DNA of 47,829 nucleotides from Clostridia bacterium (GCA_017440755.1 JAFSGP010000026.1:1-47829), one strand, 5' to 3'; counted from the stretch's first letter, positions 23,806 to 32,090 are shown. A program made the numbers and translations. The notes: a model not told the origin generated them from the letters alone.

Positions 23806-23834
23806 TTGTTTTTCCCTTTTTCGTATGCTATAAT
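23806..23834 (+). promoter_or_regulatory. Promoter of the YwaF-like gene
   Basis: TTGTTT (23806-23811), 17 bases, TATAAT (23829-23834) with an extended TGC before the -10 box. Confidence 0.8.
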
Positions 23835-23860
23835 GGCACAAGGGAAAAGAAATCGACAAA

Positions 23861-24664
23861 ATGAGGGGTTTTATGAAAGAATTTTTGATTTATTTCTTCG
23901 GCCAAGGAGAAACCGAAGAGTTTGCTAACTTCACATTAGCGCATTTTCTGCCCATTCTGGTGGGTATAGGGGTTATCCTCCTAATCTACCGCTTTCGGGA
24001 CAGCCTGCACGCCTGTCGTTTTGAGAGTAAGCTGCGCTACCTGCTGGCGTTCGCTCTCATTTTCTCGGAAATGTCCTATTACTGGCGGCTGGTGGGTATT
24101 CCCGCTCTGGGTCCCAACCCCATCGACCACCTGCCTATTACCGTGTGCGGCTGGGCGGTGGTGTTCTGCAGCTACATGGTCATCGGCAAGTCCCAAACCC
24201 TGTTTGATATCTCCTATTTCTGGTTATTGGCGGGCTCCATTTTTGCTCTGATTACCCCCACGGTCATCACCTTTACCGGTCCCACCCGCTTCCGCTATTA
24301 TCAGTTCTGGCTGGAGCATCTCTTGGGCTACGTCGCCATATTCTATATGATTTTCGTACACAAGATGCGCCCCACCTTTAAGTCTCTGCTCAAATCCTAC
24401 GGTTCACTGATTGTGCTGGCGGTGATTGCCTATTTTGCCAACCGTATGCTGGGGCCCGGCGCCAACTATCTGTTTATGGCAAAGCCGGAGGACACTCCCT
24501 CGGTGCTGGATATTCTGCCGCCTAACTTCGCCCTGCGCCTTTTGGTAATGGTGGCGGTCATCACCGCTCTGTTCCTGCTGGCGTACCTACCCTGGTACCT
24601 GAAGGACAGAAAAGCAAAAAAGGCAGAGTCGCAAGTCGACAAGGAAGTTTCTTATTCTAAATAA
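23861..24664 (+). CDS. TIGR02206/YwaF family integral membrane protein
   Basis: A 263-267-residue membrane protein with about seven hydrophobic segments (for example LAHFLPILVGIGVILLIYRF, YLLAFALIFSEMSYYWRL, FWLLAGSIFALITPTVITF). The TIGR02206 features I recognise are the N-terminal FTLAHFLPI, the central NPIDHLPITVCGW with its His, and YYQFWLEHLLGYVAIFYMIF. The family has no firm biochemical role. Two starts are possible: ATG at 23861, or ATG at 23873 with GAGGGG only 4 bases before it; I keep the first. It has its own promoter and terminator. Confidence 0.8.
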   Translation: MRGFMKEFLIYFFGQGETEEFANFTLAHFLPILVGIGVILLIYRFRDSLHACRFESKLRYLLAFALIFSEMSYYWRLVGIPALGPNPIDHLPITVCGWAVVFCSYMVIGKSQTLFDISYFWLLAGSIFALITPTVITFTGPTRFRYYQFWLEHLLGYVAIFYMIFVHKMRPTFKSLLKSYGSLIVLAVIAYFANRMLGPGANYLFMAKPEDTPSVLDILPPNFALRLLVMVAVITALFLLAYLPWYLKDRKAKKAESQVDKEVSYSK

Positions 24665-24672
24665 GCGGAGAA

Positions 24673-24711
24673 AGCGACAGGTTGCGTCACGGTAACCTGT
24701 CGCTTTTTTTA
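24673..24711 (+). terminator. Terminator after the YwaF-like gene
   Basis: AGCGACAGGTT (24673-24683) pairs with AACCTGTCGCT (24694-24704), followed by TTTTTTT. Confidence 0.92.
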
Positions 24712-24729
24712 CAAAATAAAACATTTTTC

Positions 24730-24758
24730 TTTACTTTAATGCTTTTATGTGCTACAAT
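24730..24758 (+). promoter_or_regulatory. Promoter of nhaC
   Basis: TTTACT (24730-24735), 17 bases, TACAAT (24753-24758). Confidence 0.75.
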
Positions 24759-24786
24759 GGCAAAAAATGAGTAAAGGAGTCATACT

Positions 24787-26343
24787 ATGGAAGCAACCTT
24801 TTGGGCATTTTTGCCCGCCATTGTGGCTATTGTATTAGCACTGATTTCCAAGCAGGTATACATATCTCTGTTTGCCGGTATCCTCACCGGCGCCCTCATG
24901 TACACGGGCTTCAATCCGTTACGGGCGCTGGGCACGCTGTACACCGTCATGAGCGAAACCGTAGGGAATAACGTGCCGATTCTGGTTTTTCTGGTGGTGC
25001 TGGGCATCTTCGTGGTGCTGATGCAGAAATCCGGCGGTTCCCGCGCCTACGGCGACTGGGCGGAAAAGAAAATCCACTCCAAGAGCGGCGCGCTGGCTGC
25101 CACCGCGGGTCTGGGCTGCCTGATTTTCGTGGACGACTATTTCAACTGCCTGACCGTGGGCTCGGTTATGCGTCCCGTCACCGACAAGTTTAAGGTTTCT
25201 CACGCCAAGCTGGCGTGGATAATCGACTCCACCGCCGCCCCCGTTTGCATTATCGCCCCCATCTCCTCCTGGGCGGCTGCCGTTTCCGGTCAGCTGGAGG
25301 GCAACGGTCTGACCGTATTTATGCAGACCATTCCCTTTAATGTGTATGCCATTCTCACCATTATCATGGTTTTTGCCTTCTGCTTCCTCAAGCTCGATTT
25401 CGGCAAGATGAAGAAGAACGAGCGCATTGCCGAAACCACAGGCGACCTGAACGCCGGTGAAACCGACCTTCCTACCGACGAGGACGCCTCCATCGTCGCC
25501 AACCCTAAGGGTAAGGTGCGGCATCTGGTTATCCCCGTCATTATGCTCATCGCCTGCTGCGTCGGCGGCATGATTTATTCCGGCTATTTCTACAACTGGG
25601 ATACGGGCACGTACGGTACCGCCTTACAGTCTGCCAGCATCATCGAGGCCTTTGCCAACTGCGATGCGGGTACCTCTCTGGCTATCGGTTCTACGGTAGC
25701 GCTGTTCTTGGTCGGCATCTACTATATGTGCTCCAAAATCGTAAGCTTCAAGGAGATTACCGATAGCTTCACGCAGGGCTTTAAGGCCATGGTGCCCGCC
25801 ATTCTGATTCTCACCTTCGCCTGGAGCATCTCCGCCATTATGGGCGCCAAGGGCGGCTATCTGGACGCTCAAGCCTTTGTACAGACCTATATGTCCAACA
25901 TTCCCGCCTCGGTGCAGGCCTTCTTCCCCGCCATCTTCTTCGCTTTGGCTTGCGCCATTGCCTTCTCCACCGGTACCTCTTGGGGTACCTTTGGCGTGCT
26001 GGTGCCGATTGCGGTCACCATTCTGGGCGGCAGCGGCACCTTGGTGTTCCTCACCGTTTCCGCCACCTTGGGCGGTGCCGTATACGGCGACCACGTGTCC
26101 CCCATTTCCGACACCACCATTCTGTCCTCTACCGGCGGCAACTGCAACCACCTTGACCACGTCAAGACCCAGTTCCCCTATGCCTCTCTCGTTGCCGGTA
26201 TCGCGTTTATTTCCTACATTTTTGCCGGCTTGCTGTCTTCCTACGGCTCGGTAATTTCCGGTGCGGTTATGTGGGCTGTGGCTCTGGTTCTGTTCGGCAT
26301 TGCGGTATGCATCTTCCGCGCTGTCGGCAAGAAGAGCAAGTAA
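24787..26343 (+). CDS. nhaC: NhaC family Na+/H+ antiporter
   Basis: A 518-residue secondary transporter with about 11-12 membrane segments. The NhaC signature is clear: LIFVDDYFNCLTVGSVMRP, then STAAPVCIIAPISSWAAAV in the first half and FSTGTSWGTFGVLVPIA, GDHVSPISDTTILSST in the second; these Asp, Thr and Ser positions line the ion path in the family. It normally expels sodium in exchange for protons, though some relatives exchange amino acids or malate for sodium. Cytoplasmic loop 200-240 is long and acidic (ETTGDLNAGETDLPTDEDAS). AAAGGAG is 7 bases from the ATG. It is monocistronic. Confidence 0.92.
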   Translation: MEATFWAFLPAIVAIVLALISKQVYISLFAGILTGALMYTGFNPLRALGTLYTVMSETVGNNVPILVFLVVLGIFVVLMQKSGGSRAYGDWAEKKIHSKSGALAATAGLGCLIFVDDYFNCLTVGSVMRPVTDKFKVSHAKLAWIIDSTAAPVCIIAPISSWAAAVSGQLEGNGLTVFMQTIPFNVYAILTIIMVFAFCFLKLDFGKMKKNERIAETTGDLNAGETDLPTDEDASIVANPKGKVRHLVIPVIMLIACCVGGMIYSGYFYNWDTGTYGTALQSASIIEAFANCDAGTSLAIGSTVALFLVGIYYMCSKIVSFKEITDSFTQGFKAMVPAILILTFAWSISAIMGAKGGYLDAQAFVQTYMSNIPASVQAFFPAIFFALACAIAFSTGTSWGTFGVLVPIAVTILGGSGTLVFLTVSATLGGAVYGDHVSPISDTTILSSTGGNCNHLDHVKTQFPYASLVAGIAFISYIFAGLLSSYGSVISGAVMWAVALVLFGIAVCIFRAVGKKSK

Positions 26344-26354
26344 TTCTTATTCAC

Positions 26355-26392
26355 AAAAAAGAGACCTGCACAGCTGTGCAGGTCTCTTTTTT
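26355..26392. terminator. Two-way terminator between nhaC and the YhcH gene
   Basis: A perfect 38-base palindrome with arms AAAAAAGAGACCTGCACAG (26355-26373) and CTGTGCAGGTCTCTTTTTT (26374-26392). It gives T runs in both directions. Confidence 0.93.
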
Positions 26393-26843
26393 AATCAAAC
26401 AAATCCATGGGAATTTTAAACACCGCTTTGCGCACGTGGCAAGGGGTATCCGCCGTAATGCATGGCATATGGGCGTCCTGCGGCAAAAACACCACACCGC
26501 TGTTCGCCGTCAGCAGCACCGACGCGGTAGTCGAACGGGGCTTGCAGATAAGATAGTCGCCCTCCTCTTGATAGGGCTCCTGCTCCATTTCCTCCACGTC
26601 ACCGTAAAAATCCTGCTCGCACCCCGTAATCACCACGTGAAAATCCGCATAGGTGCGGTGGGCCTCGAAAAAGCCTTCCTCATAGGCTTTGGTATCGTAC
26701 TCCATCAGGTTGACAAAGATGCCCGTATCCCCCAAATAATGGCGGCCAAGCTCCAGCGTTTCCATCGGGTTTTCCCGCAAAAACGCCACACATTCCTTTA
26801 CGGGAGATGCATAGTCCTCGGATAATTCTTTAAAATACAGCAT
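26391..26843 (-). CDS. YhcH/YjgK/YiaL (DUF386) family protein
   Basis: A 150-residue cupin-fold protein. The family pattern is visible: GRHYLGDTGIFVNLMEYDTK, then FFEAHRTYADFHVVITG (metal-ligand Glu and His residues), and a late VVFLPQDAHMPC with another His. E. coli YhcH (NanQ) is an N-acetylneuraminate anomerase that helps sialic acid use, and relatives act as sugar anomerases. A sialidase gene lies 2.3 kb away, which makes sialic acid a reasonable substrate here, by inference. AAAAAAGGAGG precedes the ATG. Confidence 0.88.
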   Translation of the reverse strand: MLYFKELSEDYASPVKECVAFLRENPMETLELGRHYLGDTGIFVNLMEYDTKAYEEGFFEAHRTYADFHVVITGCEQDFYGDVEEMEQEPYQEEGDYLICKPRSTTASVLLTANSGVVFLPQDAHMPCITADTPCHVRKAVFKIPMDLFD

Positions 26844-26869
26844 AGTTGCCCTCCTTTTTTCTTTGCTCC

Positions 26870-26898
26870 ATCATAGCACAAATAAAGCCATACCGCAA
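26870..26898 (-). promoter_or_regulatory. Promoter of the YhcH-type gene
   Basis: Minus strand TTGCGG (plus 26893-26898), 17 bases, TATGAT (plus 26870-26875). Confidence 0.65.
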
Positions 26899-26925
26899 GC
26901 CCCCTTTGACAATCATTAGGACTTG

Positions 26926-26942
26926 CATATTTTGAAAATATG
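26926..26942. promoter_or_regulatory. AT-rich palindrome before the ClC gene
   Basis: CATATTT-TGA-AAATATG lies between the divergent YhcH and ClC genes, overlapping a possible ClC promoter (TTGCAT at 26924-26929, 17 bases, TATGAT at 26947-26952). It could be an operator; no matching regulator is near. Confidence 0.4.
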
Positions 26943-26989
26943 ATATATGATATTGGTCGTTAGACAAAATACGACGGGAGGTGACACGG

Positions 26990-28195
26990 ATGAAGGGGAA
27001 AATCACAGCCATTCTCAAAGGCCTGCTGCTCAGCCTTCTTGTAGGTGTATGCGGCGGTGGTATGGGACGGCTGTTTTCCGCCGCCATTGCGCTGGTCACG
27101 GGACTACGGCTGCAAAACGGCTGGCTGATTTGCCTGCTTCCCGTGGCGGGTCTGTTATCCGTTTGGCTGTATCGGCGGCTGCGTGTGGATACGGTAGGAA
27201 CCAATCAGGTGATTGCCTCAACCTGCGAAAACGAGGGCGTCTCTCCCCTGCTGGCACCCGCTGTTTTTGTCGCCTCGACGCTGTCCCATCTGTGCGGCGC
27301 CTCGGTAGGACGCGAAGGTGCCGCCCTCCAGTTGGGCGGCGGTGTAGCCACCGCTATCGGACGGCTGTTCCGCGTGGATAAGGAGCGGCAAAAGCTCCTG
27401 GTTTATTGCGGTATGGCTGGTGTGTTTTCGGGGGTGTTCGGCACCCCTCTCGCCGCCGTAGCCTTTACGCTGGAGGTGGCGTGGGTCGGTCACATGCGAG
27501 GACGCGCCGTGATACCCACCCTGCTTTCTTCTCTGTCTGCCTACGGCATTTTGCGCCTGTTGGGCGGAGAACCCGAGCGGTTTCCTCTCACCCTTCCGTC
27601 GTTTTCCGTCCCGCTGTTGGGCAAGCTCGCCCTTATTGCGGCGCTCTCCGCGCTGGTAGCTATGGCGTTCTGTCGCCTGCTGCATCTGGCGGAGCATGGC
27701 GCCGCTCACCTGTTCAAAAATGCTTATCTGCGGATTGCCGTAGGTGGCGCGCTGCTAATCGCACTTACTGCCCTGGTGGGGAACCAAACCTACAACGGTG
27801 CAGGCACCGACGTGATACATCGGGTGTTTGCCGAGGGCGAAATCGGCTACGAGGCCTTTTTGCTGAAGCTCCTGTTCACCTGCGTGGCGGTAGGTGTAGG
27901 GTATAAGGGGGGCGAAATCGTCCCCACCCTGTTTATCGGTGCCACCTTCGGCGGTGCTGCTGCTGCGTTGTTGGGCATCTCTCCCGCCTTGGGCGCCGCC
28001 GTAGGGCTCACCGCCCTATTCTGCGGTGCTACCAACTGCCTGCTCGCCTCCGCTCTGCTGGCAGCAGAGCTGTTCTCGGGGGTAGGCATCGGCTACACCA
28101 CGCTGGCGGCGGTGATTGCCTTCTTCCTGTCGGGGCGGGTCAGCCTGTATACCGCCCAGCGGCGGGACCGCCTGCGGGAAATATACCACAAATAA
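26990..28195 (+). CDS. ClC family chloride channel/transporter
   Basis: A 401-residue membrane protein of the voltage-gated chloride channel fold. The selectivity motif GxxxGREGAAxQ appears as CGASVGREGAALQLGG, followed by CGMAGVFSGVFGTPLAAVAFTLEV and, in the second half, GYKGGEIVPTLFIGATFGG, the counterpart of GGIFxP. These belong to the smaller prokaryotic clade without cytoplasmic CBS domains. ATG at 26990 is chosen over GTG at 26981 because GGAGG lies 8 bases before it. Whether it exchanges chloride for protons or carries fluoride is not settled; the GREGAA form resembles the chloride type more than the fluoride clade. Confidence 0.88.
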   Translation: MKGKITAILKGLLLSLLVGVCGGGMGRLFSAAIALVTGLRLQNGWLICLLPVAGLLSVWLYRRLRVDTVGTNQVIASTCENEGVSPLLAPAVFVASTLSHLCGASVGREGAALQLGGGVATAIGRLFRVDKERQKLLVYCGMAGVFSGVFGTPLAAVAFTLEVAWVGHMRGRAVIPTLLSSLSAYGILRLLGGEPERFPLTLPSFSVPLLGKLALIAALSALVAMAFCRLLHLAEHGAAHLFKNAYLRIAVGGALLIALTALVGNQTYNGAGTDVIHRVFAEGEIGYEAFLLKLLFTCVAVGVGYKGGEIVPTLFIGATFGGAAAALLGISPALGAAVGLTALFCGATNCLLASALLAAELFSGVGIGYTTLAAVIAFFLSGRVSLYTAQRRDRLREIYHK

Positions 28196-28203
28196 ACGAA
28201 ACA

Positions 28204-28246
28204 GCCGCTGTTTTGCCTTGTCAAAACAGCGGCGTTGTGCTATACT
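28204..28246 (+). promoter_or_regulatory. Hairpin overlapping the promoter of the HAD phosphatase gene
   Basis: GCCGCTGTTTTG (28204-28215) pairs with CAAAACAGCGGC (28222-28233) right after the ClC stop codon, but no T run follows. The promoter TTGTCA (28218-28223), 17 bases, TATACT (28241-28246) starts in the hairpin loop. Confidence 0.7.
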
Positions 28247-28276
28247 GAGGCTACTATCAACAAGGAAGTGTTTACT

Positions 28277-29068
28277 ATGCACCGACTGAAAGAGAAAAAA
28301 CTGTTTCTGCTGGATATGGACGGCACTCTGTATCTGGAGGACGACCTATACCCCGCTACCATCCCCTTCCTGAACCAAGTAAAGGCAAACGGTGGTCGGT
28401 ATCTGTTCGTCACCAACAACTCCTCCAAAAGCGTCACCGCCTATATTGAAAAGCTAGGACGGCTGGGTATCCCCGCCACGGCGGACGATTTCTTCACCTC
28501 CACCATGGCGACCTGCGTTTATCTGCAGGAGAATTATAACGGCAAGAAAATTTATGCCTCCGGTACCGCCAGCTTCCGCAAGGAGCTGGCAGAGGCAGGC
28601 TTCCCCATCACCGATAAATTGGAGGACGACGTGGACTGTCTGCTGATGGGCAACGATTCGGAGCTTACCTTCCAGAAATTAGAGGACGCCTGTATTCTGC
28701 TTGGGCGCGGTGTCACCTATCTGGCCACCAACCCCGACTGGGTGTGCCCCACCTCCTACGGCTACGTCCCCGACTGTGGCTGTGTGTGCGAGATGCTGTG
28801 GCGCGCCACAGGACGCAAGCCCTATTTCATCGGCAAGCCGGAACCTGCCATGGTACAGCTGGCGATGAAAAAGTGGGGCTATACCCCCGAGGAGACGGTG
28901 GTCATCGGCGACCGCATCTACACCGACATCGCCTGCGGTGTCAACGCGGGCACCGACACCGTGCTGGTGTTCAGCGGCGAGACCACACGCGAGGTATGGG
29001 AGCAGAGCGACATTAAGCCCACCTACGCTCTGGACAGCATCGAGGACGTGTACAATGCCATAAAGTAA
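28277..29068 (+). CDS. HAD-IIA family sugar-phosphate phosphatase (NagD-like)
   Basis: A 263-residue cytoplasmic phosphatase of the NagD/AraL group. Motif I is LFLLDMDGTLYL (nucleophile Asp at about residue 11), motif II FVTNNSSKS, motif III the Lys in IGKPEPAMV, and motif IV VIGDRIYTDIACGVNAG. A C2B-type cap lies between residues 70 and 190. Relatives act on nucleotides and sugar phosphates such as p-nitrophenyl phosphate and UMP in vitro, so the physiological substrate is open. AAGGAA precedes the ATG at 28277, which is the family start; the in-frame ATG at 28235 lies on the promoter. Confidence 0.9.
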   Translation: MHRLKEKKLFLLDMDGTLYLEDDLYPATIPFLNQVKANGGRYLFVTNNSSKSVTAYIEKLGRLGIPATADDFFTSTMATCVYLQENYNGKKIYASGTASFRKELAEAGFPITDKLEDDVDCLLMGNDSELTFQKLEDACILLGRGVTYLATNPDWVCPTSYGYVPDCGCVCEMLWRATGRKPYFIGKPEPAMVQLAMKKWGYTPEETVVIGDRIYTDIACGVNAGTDTVLVFSGETTREVWEQSDIKPTYALDSIEDVYNAIK

Positions 29069-29075
29069 GCAAGCG

Positions 29076-29107
29076 ACAGACATTTCGACAAAGAAATGTC
29101 TGTTTTT
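29076..29107 (+). terminator. Terminator after the HAD phosphatase gene
   Basis: ACAGACATTTC (29076-29086) pairs with GAAATGTCTGT (29093-29103), followed by TTTTTG. Confidence 0.9.
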
Positions 29108-29163
29108 GCTATGGGAAAAGCCACCCGTTTATGCTACAATCAGGCCAAAGGAGGGATTCCCCA

Positions 29164-30681
29164 ATGAATAAACGAAACGAATATATCGCCGCCGGCGACA
29201 ACCAGCGCATCGGCGGCGTAACCGATAACGCCATTCAACCTTTTAAGGGCGTGCCGGATGCGGACATCATTCGTATCCCCGGTATCATTCAGCTACACAA
29301 CGGCGATCTGTTCCTCTCCGCCGATATGCGGTATGCCGCCTGGACCGAGGCGGGTGGTATCGACACGGTGATTACCCGCTCCACCGACGGCGGCAAAACC
29401 TGGCGGTACAGCTGGCCCATCTACTTCCCCGACTCCACCGACAGCGGTAAGACCTGCGCCTGCACCGCCATCGACAGTATGTGCGTGCAGGGACCGGACG
29501 GCACCATCTATCTGGCCGCCAACGTATCCCCCACCGGCATCAGCTGTGTATCCGACCCCGGCTTCATCAACCCCAAAACGGGGCGCAGCTACGTTTGCAT
29601 TAACGGGGTGGACCGCCTGGTGCTCACCGACAGCTGGGACAAGGCGTTCACCCTACCCGCCGAGGATGACGGCACGGTATATGCCTACTATGTCGGAGAT
29701 TACGCCGACGGCTACGCGCCCGTTTTGCGGCGGGCAGACGGCAGTGCTACCGACTGGGTGGTGGATGACTGCCTGAATATCTACACGGCGGATCACCGCC
29801 AGCTGACCCAGGAGCAGTACTCCAACGGCGAAAAGAACGGCACCCTCTGCCAGCAAAACCTGCTGTACAAGGATTCGGTGCTCCACGTCTTCAACACCCA
29901 GTATCTGTGGCTTGCCACCTCCAAGAACAACGGCGAGAGCTGGAGCCACTCCCTGCTGGCGCACCTCAAAAAGGACAGCGAGCGGGAACTGCGCCACGGC
30001 ACGGGACACGGTATCACCACCGCCGACGGCACCGTGGTAATGCCCGGCTACAACTGTGTGGAAAAAGGTGGCGACTCCGCCGGTGCGTCGGTGCTGCTGC
30101 TCTATACCAAGGATAACGGCAAAACCTGGCACCGCAGCGGCAACGAAGTACCGCTGCTGCCCGACGCCCTGTGCTACAACGAGTGCGAGACGGTGGAGCT
30201 GGCGGACGGCACTCTGCGCACCTTCCTGCGGGCGGACGGGGCGAAATTTAAGAATATGCTCTACGCCGATGCGGTATGGGACGAGGGAAAAGGCAATTAT
30301 TTCTTCTCCACCCCCGTCAAGCTGGATATTGAGGTCAACCTGTGCTGCAAAATGTCCGCCATCGCCTATTCCCGCACCATCAACGGCTGGCAGGCGGTGC
30401 TTACCTCCTATCCCTGCGCCGAAACCTCTCCCTCACGCGATGACGGCAAGATCTTCTTGTTTTTGGTAAAGGAAAATAACGAGATGGAGCTATTCCACGC
30501 CTACGACTGCCCCAAGCATTACCCCAAGCCCTCCTTCGGCTACTCCAATATGACCGAGTTGCAGGACGGGCGGGTGGCTATCTGGTACGAACCCACCAAC
30601 CATATCGAGTATATCCCCATTGAGGAGCTGGCTCCCGATGCGGTCATCGGCGACAAGGTGCAAATCATCAAGAAATGCTGA
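29164..30681 (+). CDS. Exo-alpha-sialidase (GH33-like), no signal peptide
   Basis: A 505-residue six-bladed-propeller enzyme that removes terminal sialic acid. The RIP motif is at residues 37-39 (DIIRIPG). Three Asp boxes are visible: STDGGKTW (73-80), SKNNGESW (253-260) and TKDNGKTW (315-322). An inserted domain at about 170-230 (YAYYVGDYADGYAP, TDWVVDDCLNIYTADHRQL) resembles that of NanA/NanB-type bacterial sialidases. The C-terminal FGYSNMTELQDGRVAIWYE matches the last conserved GH33 segment. There is no signal peptide or anchor, so it should act in the cytoplasm on imported sialosides. AAAGGAGG fixes the start at 29164. TACAAT near 29135 is the likely -10 box. Confidence 0.9.
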   Translation: MNKRNEYIAAGDNQRIGGVTDNAIQPFKGVPDADIIRIPGIIQLHNGDLFLSADMRYAAWTEAGGIDTVITRSTDGGKTWRYSWPIYFPDSTDSGKTCACTAIDSMCVQGPDGTIYLAANVSPTGISCVSDPGFINPKTGRSYVCINGVDRLVLTDSWDKAFTLPAEDDGTVYAYYVGDYADGYAPVLRRADGSATDWVVDDCLNIYTADHRQLTQEQYSNGEKNGTLCQQNLLYKDSVLHVFNTQYLWLATSKNNGESWSHSLLAHLKKDSERELRHGTGHGITTADGTVVMPGYNCVEKGGDSAGASVLLLYTKDNGKTWHRSGNEVPLLPDALCYNECETVELADGTLRTFLRADGAKFKNMLYADAVWDEGKGNYFFSTPVKLDIEVNLCCKMSAIAYSRTINGWQAVLTSYPCAETSPSRDDGKIFLFLVKENNEMELFHAYDCPKHYPKPSFGYSNMTELQDGRVAIWYEPTNHIEYIPIEELAPDAVIGDKVQIIKKC

Positions 30682-30686
30682 AATTG

Positions 30687-30719
30687 CGGGCACTCTACCC
30701 TTGGTAGAGTGCCCGTTTT
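30687..30719 (+). terminator. Terminator after the sialidase gene
   Basis: CGGGCACTCTACC (30687-30699) pairs with GGTAGAGTGCCCG (30703-30715), followed by TTTTG. Confidence 0.88.
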
Positions 30720-30771
30720 GCTTCTCTACCCGCCGCTTTTGCAAGGTCGAGCGAGGCGGAGCGGCGGTAGG

Positions 30772-30800
30772 TTGTACTTTGGCTCCCACGGCGGTATACT
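30772..30800 (+). promoter_or_regulatory. Promoter of the hemolysin III gene
   Basis: TTGTAC (30772-30777), 17 bases, TATACT (30795-30800). Confidence 0.75.
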
Positions 30801-30830
30801 GACGATAACAAATGCGAAAGGACGACCGCT

Positions 30831-31508
30831 ATGGGAAAACCGAGAACCAAACTAAAGGACCGCCTGCTCCCCGACTACACACGGGGCGAGGAGATATTCA
30901 ACACCGTATCCCACATCGTGGGCGGCGGCTTTGGGGTGATCGCCCTGATCGCCTGTCTGGTGGTGGCGGTGCTCCATCGGGACGCGTGGGCGGTGGTGGG
31001 TAGCGCCATCTACGGCTTTTCTATGGTGGCGCTGTACACCGTATCCAGTGTGTACCACGGTCTGCGCCCGCCTATGGCAAAAAAGGTGATGCAGGTGCTG
31101 GACCACTGCACCATCTACCTGCTCATCGCCGGTACCTATACCCCCATTCTGCTGTGCAATATCCGCGAGGTATCCCCCGTCTGGGCGTGGACCCTGTTCG
31201 GCATCGTGTGGGGGCTGGCGGCGATGGCCGCCACCTTCACCGCCATCGACCTGAAAAAGTACGCCGTCCTGTCGATGATTTGCTATATCGGTATGGGCTG
31301 GTGCATCGTGATGGCGGCAGAAACCGCTGTAAAGGCTATTGCCTTGCCCGGGCTTCTGTGGCTGTTGGCAGGCGGCATTTCCTATACCGTAGGCGCTATC
31401 CTCTACGGTCTGGGCAAAAAAATCCGCTATATGCACTCGGTGTTCCACCTGTTCGTGGTGCTGGGCAGCATTCTGCAATTCGTGTGCATCGTAGGGTATG
31501 TGGTGTGA
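30831..31508 (+). CDS. Hemolysin III family (YqfA/PAQR-like) membrane protein
   Basis: A 225-residue protein with seven membrane segments. The family signatures are GEEIFNTVSHIVGG near the start, the SSVYHGL stretch (ALYTVSSVYHG), LDHCTIYLLIAGTYTPILL in the middle, and YMHSVFHLFVVLGSILQF near the end; the Ser, His, Asp and two later His residues form the conserved metal-binding cluster of HlyIII/PAQR proteins. The haemolysin name is historical. It is monocistronic, and a MITE-like repeat lies directly after it. Confidence 0.92.
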   Translation: MGKPRTKLKDRLLPDYTRGEEIFNTVSHIVGGGFGVIALIACLVVAVLHRDAWAVVGSAIYGFSMVALYTVSSVYHGLRPPMAKKVMQVLDHCTIYLLIAGTYTPILLCNIREVSPVWAWTLFGIVWGLAAMAATFTAIDLKKYAVLSMICYIGMGWCIVMAAETAVKAIALPGLLWLLAGGISYTVGAILYGLGKKIRYMHSVFHLFVVLGSILQFVCIVGYVV

Positions 31509-31517
31509 GATAAAGTC

Positions 31518-31730
31518 AAGGCTTCTCCTTGAGGAGAAGCTGTCAGCCAACAGGCTGACTGATGAGGTGTAGCCGTCCGCAGACGGCGTTCTCCTCTCAC
31601 CACCTCATCCGTCACGGCTCACGCCGTGCCACCTTGTCTCACTGCGGCTCGGTCCACTCGCAGTTCTGACAGTCCACCGGACTGTCATTCATTGCTGCTC
31701 GTGTCGCTTCGCTACCTCAAGGGGAAGGCT
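31518..31730. repeat. MITE-like intergenic repeat with terminal inverted repeats
   Basis: About 210 bases with no gene. The ends AGGCTTCTCCTTGAGG (31519-31534) and CCTCAAGGGGAAGGCT (31715-31730) are inverted repeats matching at 14 of 16 positions. Inside, GATGAGGTG and CACCTCATC, AGACGGC/GCCGT and GACTGT/ACAGTC-like arms suggest a large folded structure. I recall closely similar elements scattered between genes in Ruminococcaceae genomes; that is from memory. No clear target duplication is visible. Confidence 0.7.
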
Positions 31731-31752
31731 ACCAACCTTTTCATTACAACAT

Positions 31753-31787
31753 CACCCCCGACGGCGTGCCGTCGGGGGTGCGCTTTT
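31753..31787 (+). terminator. Hairpin/terminator, left flank of the AT-rich module
   Basis: CACCCCCGACGG (31753-31764), loop CGTG, CCGTCGGGGGTG (31769-31780), then CGCTTTTTT. The same two arms recur at 33755-33782. Confidence 0.8.
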
Positions 31788-31799
31788 TTATCCAACGCT

Positions 31800-31994
31800 T
31801 TACTCTTCGATTTTCACAATATCAATGGCGGCATTTAACAACAGGTTTACAAGTTCATTGCGAGAACGATTTGTTTTCACAGATAACTCATCCAAACGCT
31901 CGACCAGTTCGTCCTTCATTCGTACTGATATGACCTTGCAACCATCTTCTCCACGACGAGCACCTTTTTTTGTTATCTTGATTACATCTGCCAT
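31800..31994 (-). CDS. Ribbon-helix-helix (CopG/Arc-like) DNA-binding protein
   Basis: A 64-residue small regulator. The core KVISVRMKDELVERLDELS, then NRSRNELVNLLLNAAIDIV, is a textbook ribbon-helix-helix: a beta strand (VISVRM), helix A and helix B starting at SRNELV. A basic N-terminus (KITKKGARRGEDG) may touch DNA. The start at 31994 has GGGGTG upstream; five more codons to 32009 are possible. It is divergent from the lipoprotein/SHOCT pair, and three TGTAGT repeats lie in between, so it probably regulates them. No toxin gene is adjacent. Confidence 0.85.
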   Translation of the reverse strand: MADVIKITKKGARRGEDGCKVISVRMKDELVERLDELSVKTNRSRNELVNLLLNAAIDIVKIEE

Positions 31995-32040
31995 ATTTTC
32001 ACCCCGCATACATATTTTGCTTCCGTAATCATATTTTATC

Positions 32041-32090
32041 TTGACAAATGTAGTTTTTGTATACTATAATTTTGTAGTGCTATTTGTAGT
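32041..32090 (+). promoter_or_regulatory. Promoter with three TGTAGT direct repeats
   Basis: TTGACA (32041-32046), 18 bases, TATAAT (32065-32070). TGTAGT occurs at 32049-32054, 32073-32078 and 32085-32090, spaced 24 and 12 bases, the same face of the helix roughly every turn or two. Ribbon-helix-helix regulators often bind such tandem sites. Confidence 0.6.

Noticed and set aside
31800..31994. Antitoxin of a toxin-antitoxin pair
   Set aside because: The RHH gene has no adjacent toxin-like gene on the same strand; the divergent pair is a lipoprotein and a SHOCT protein.
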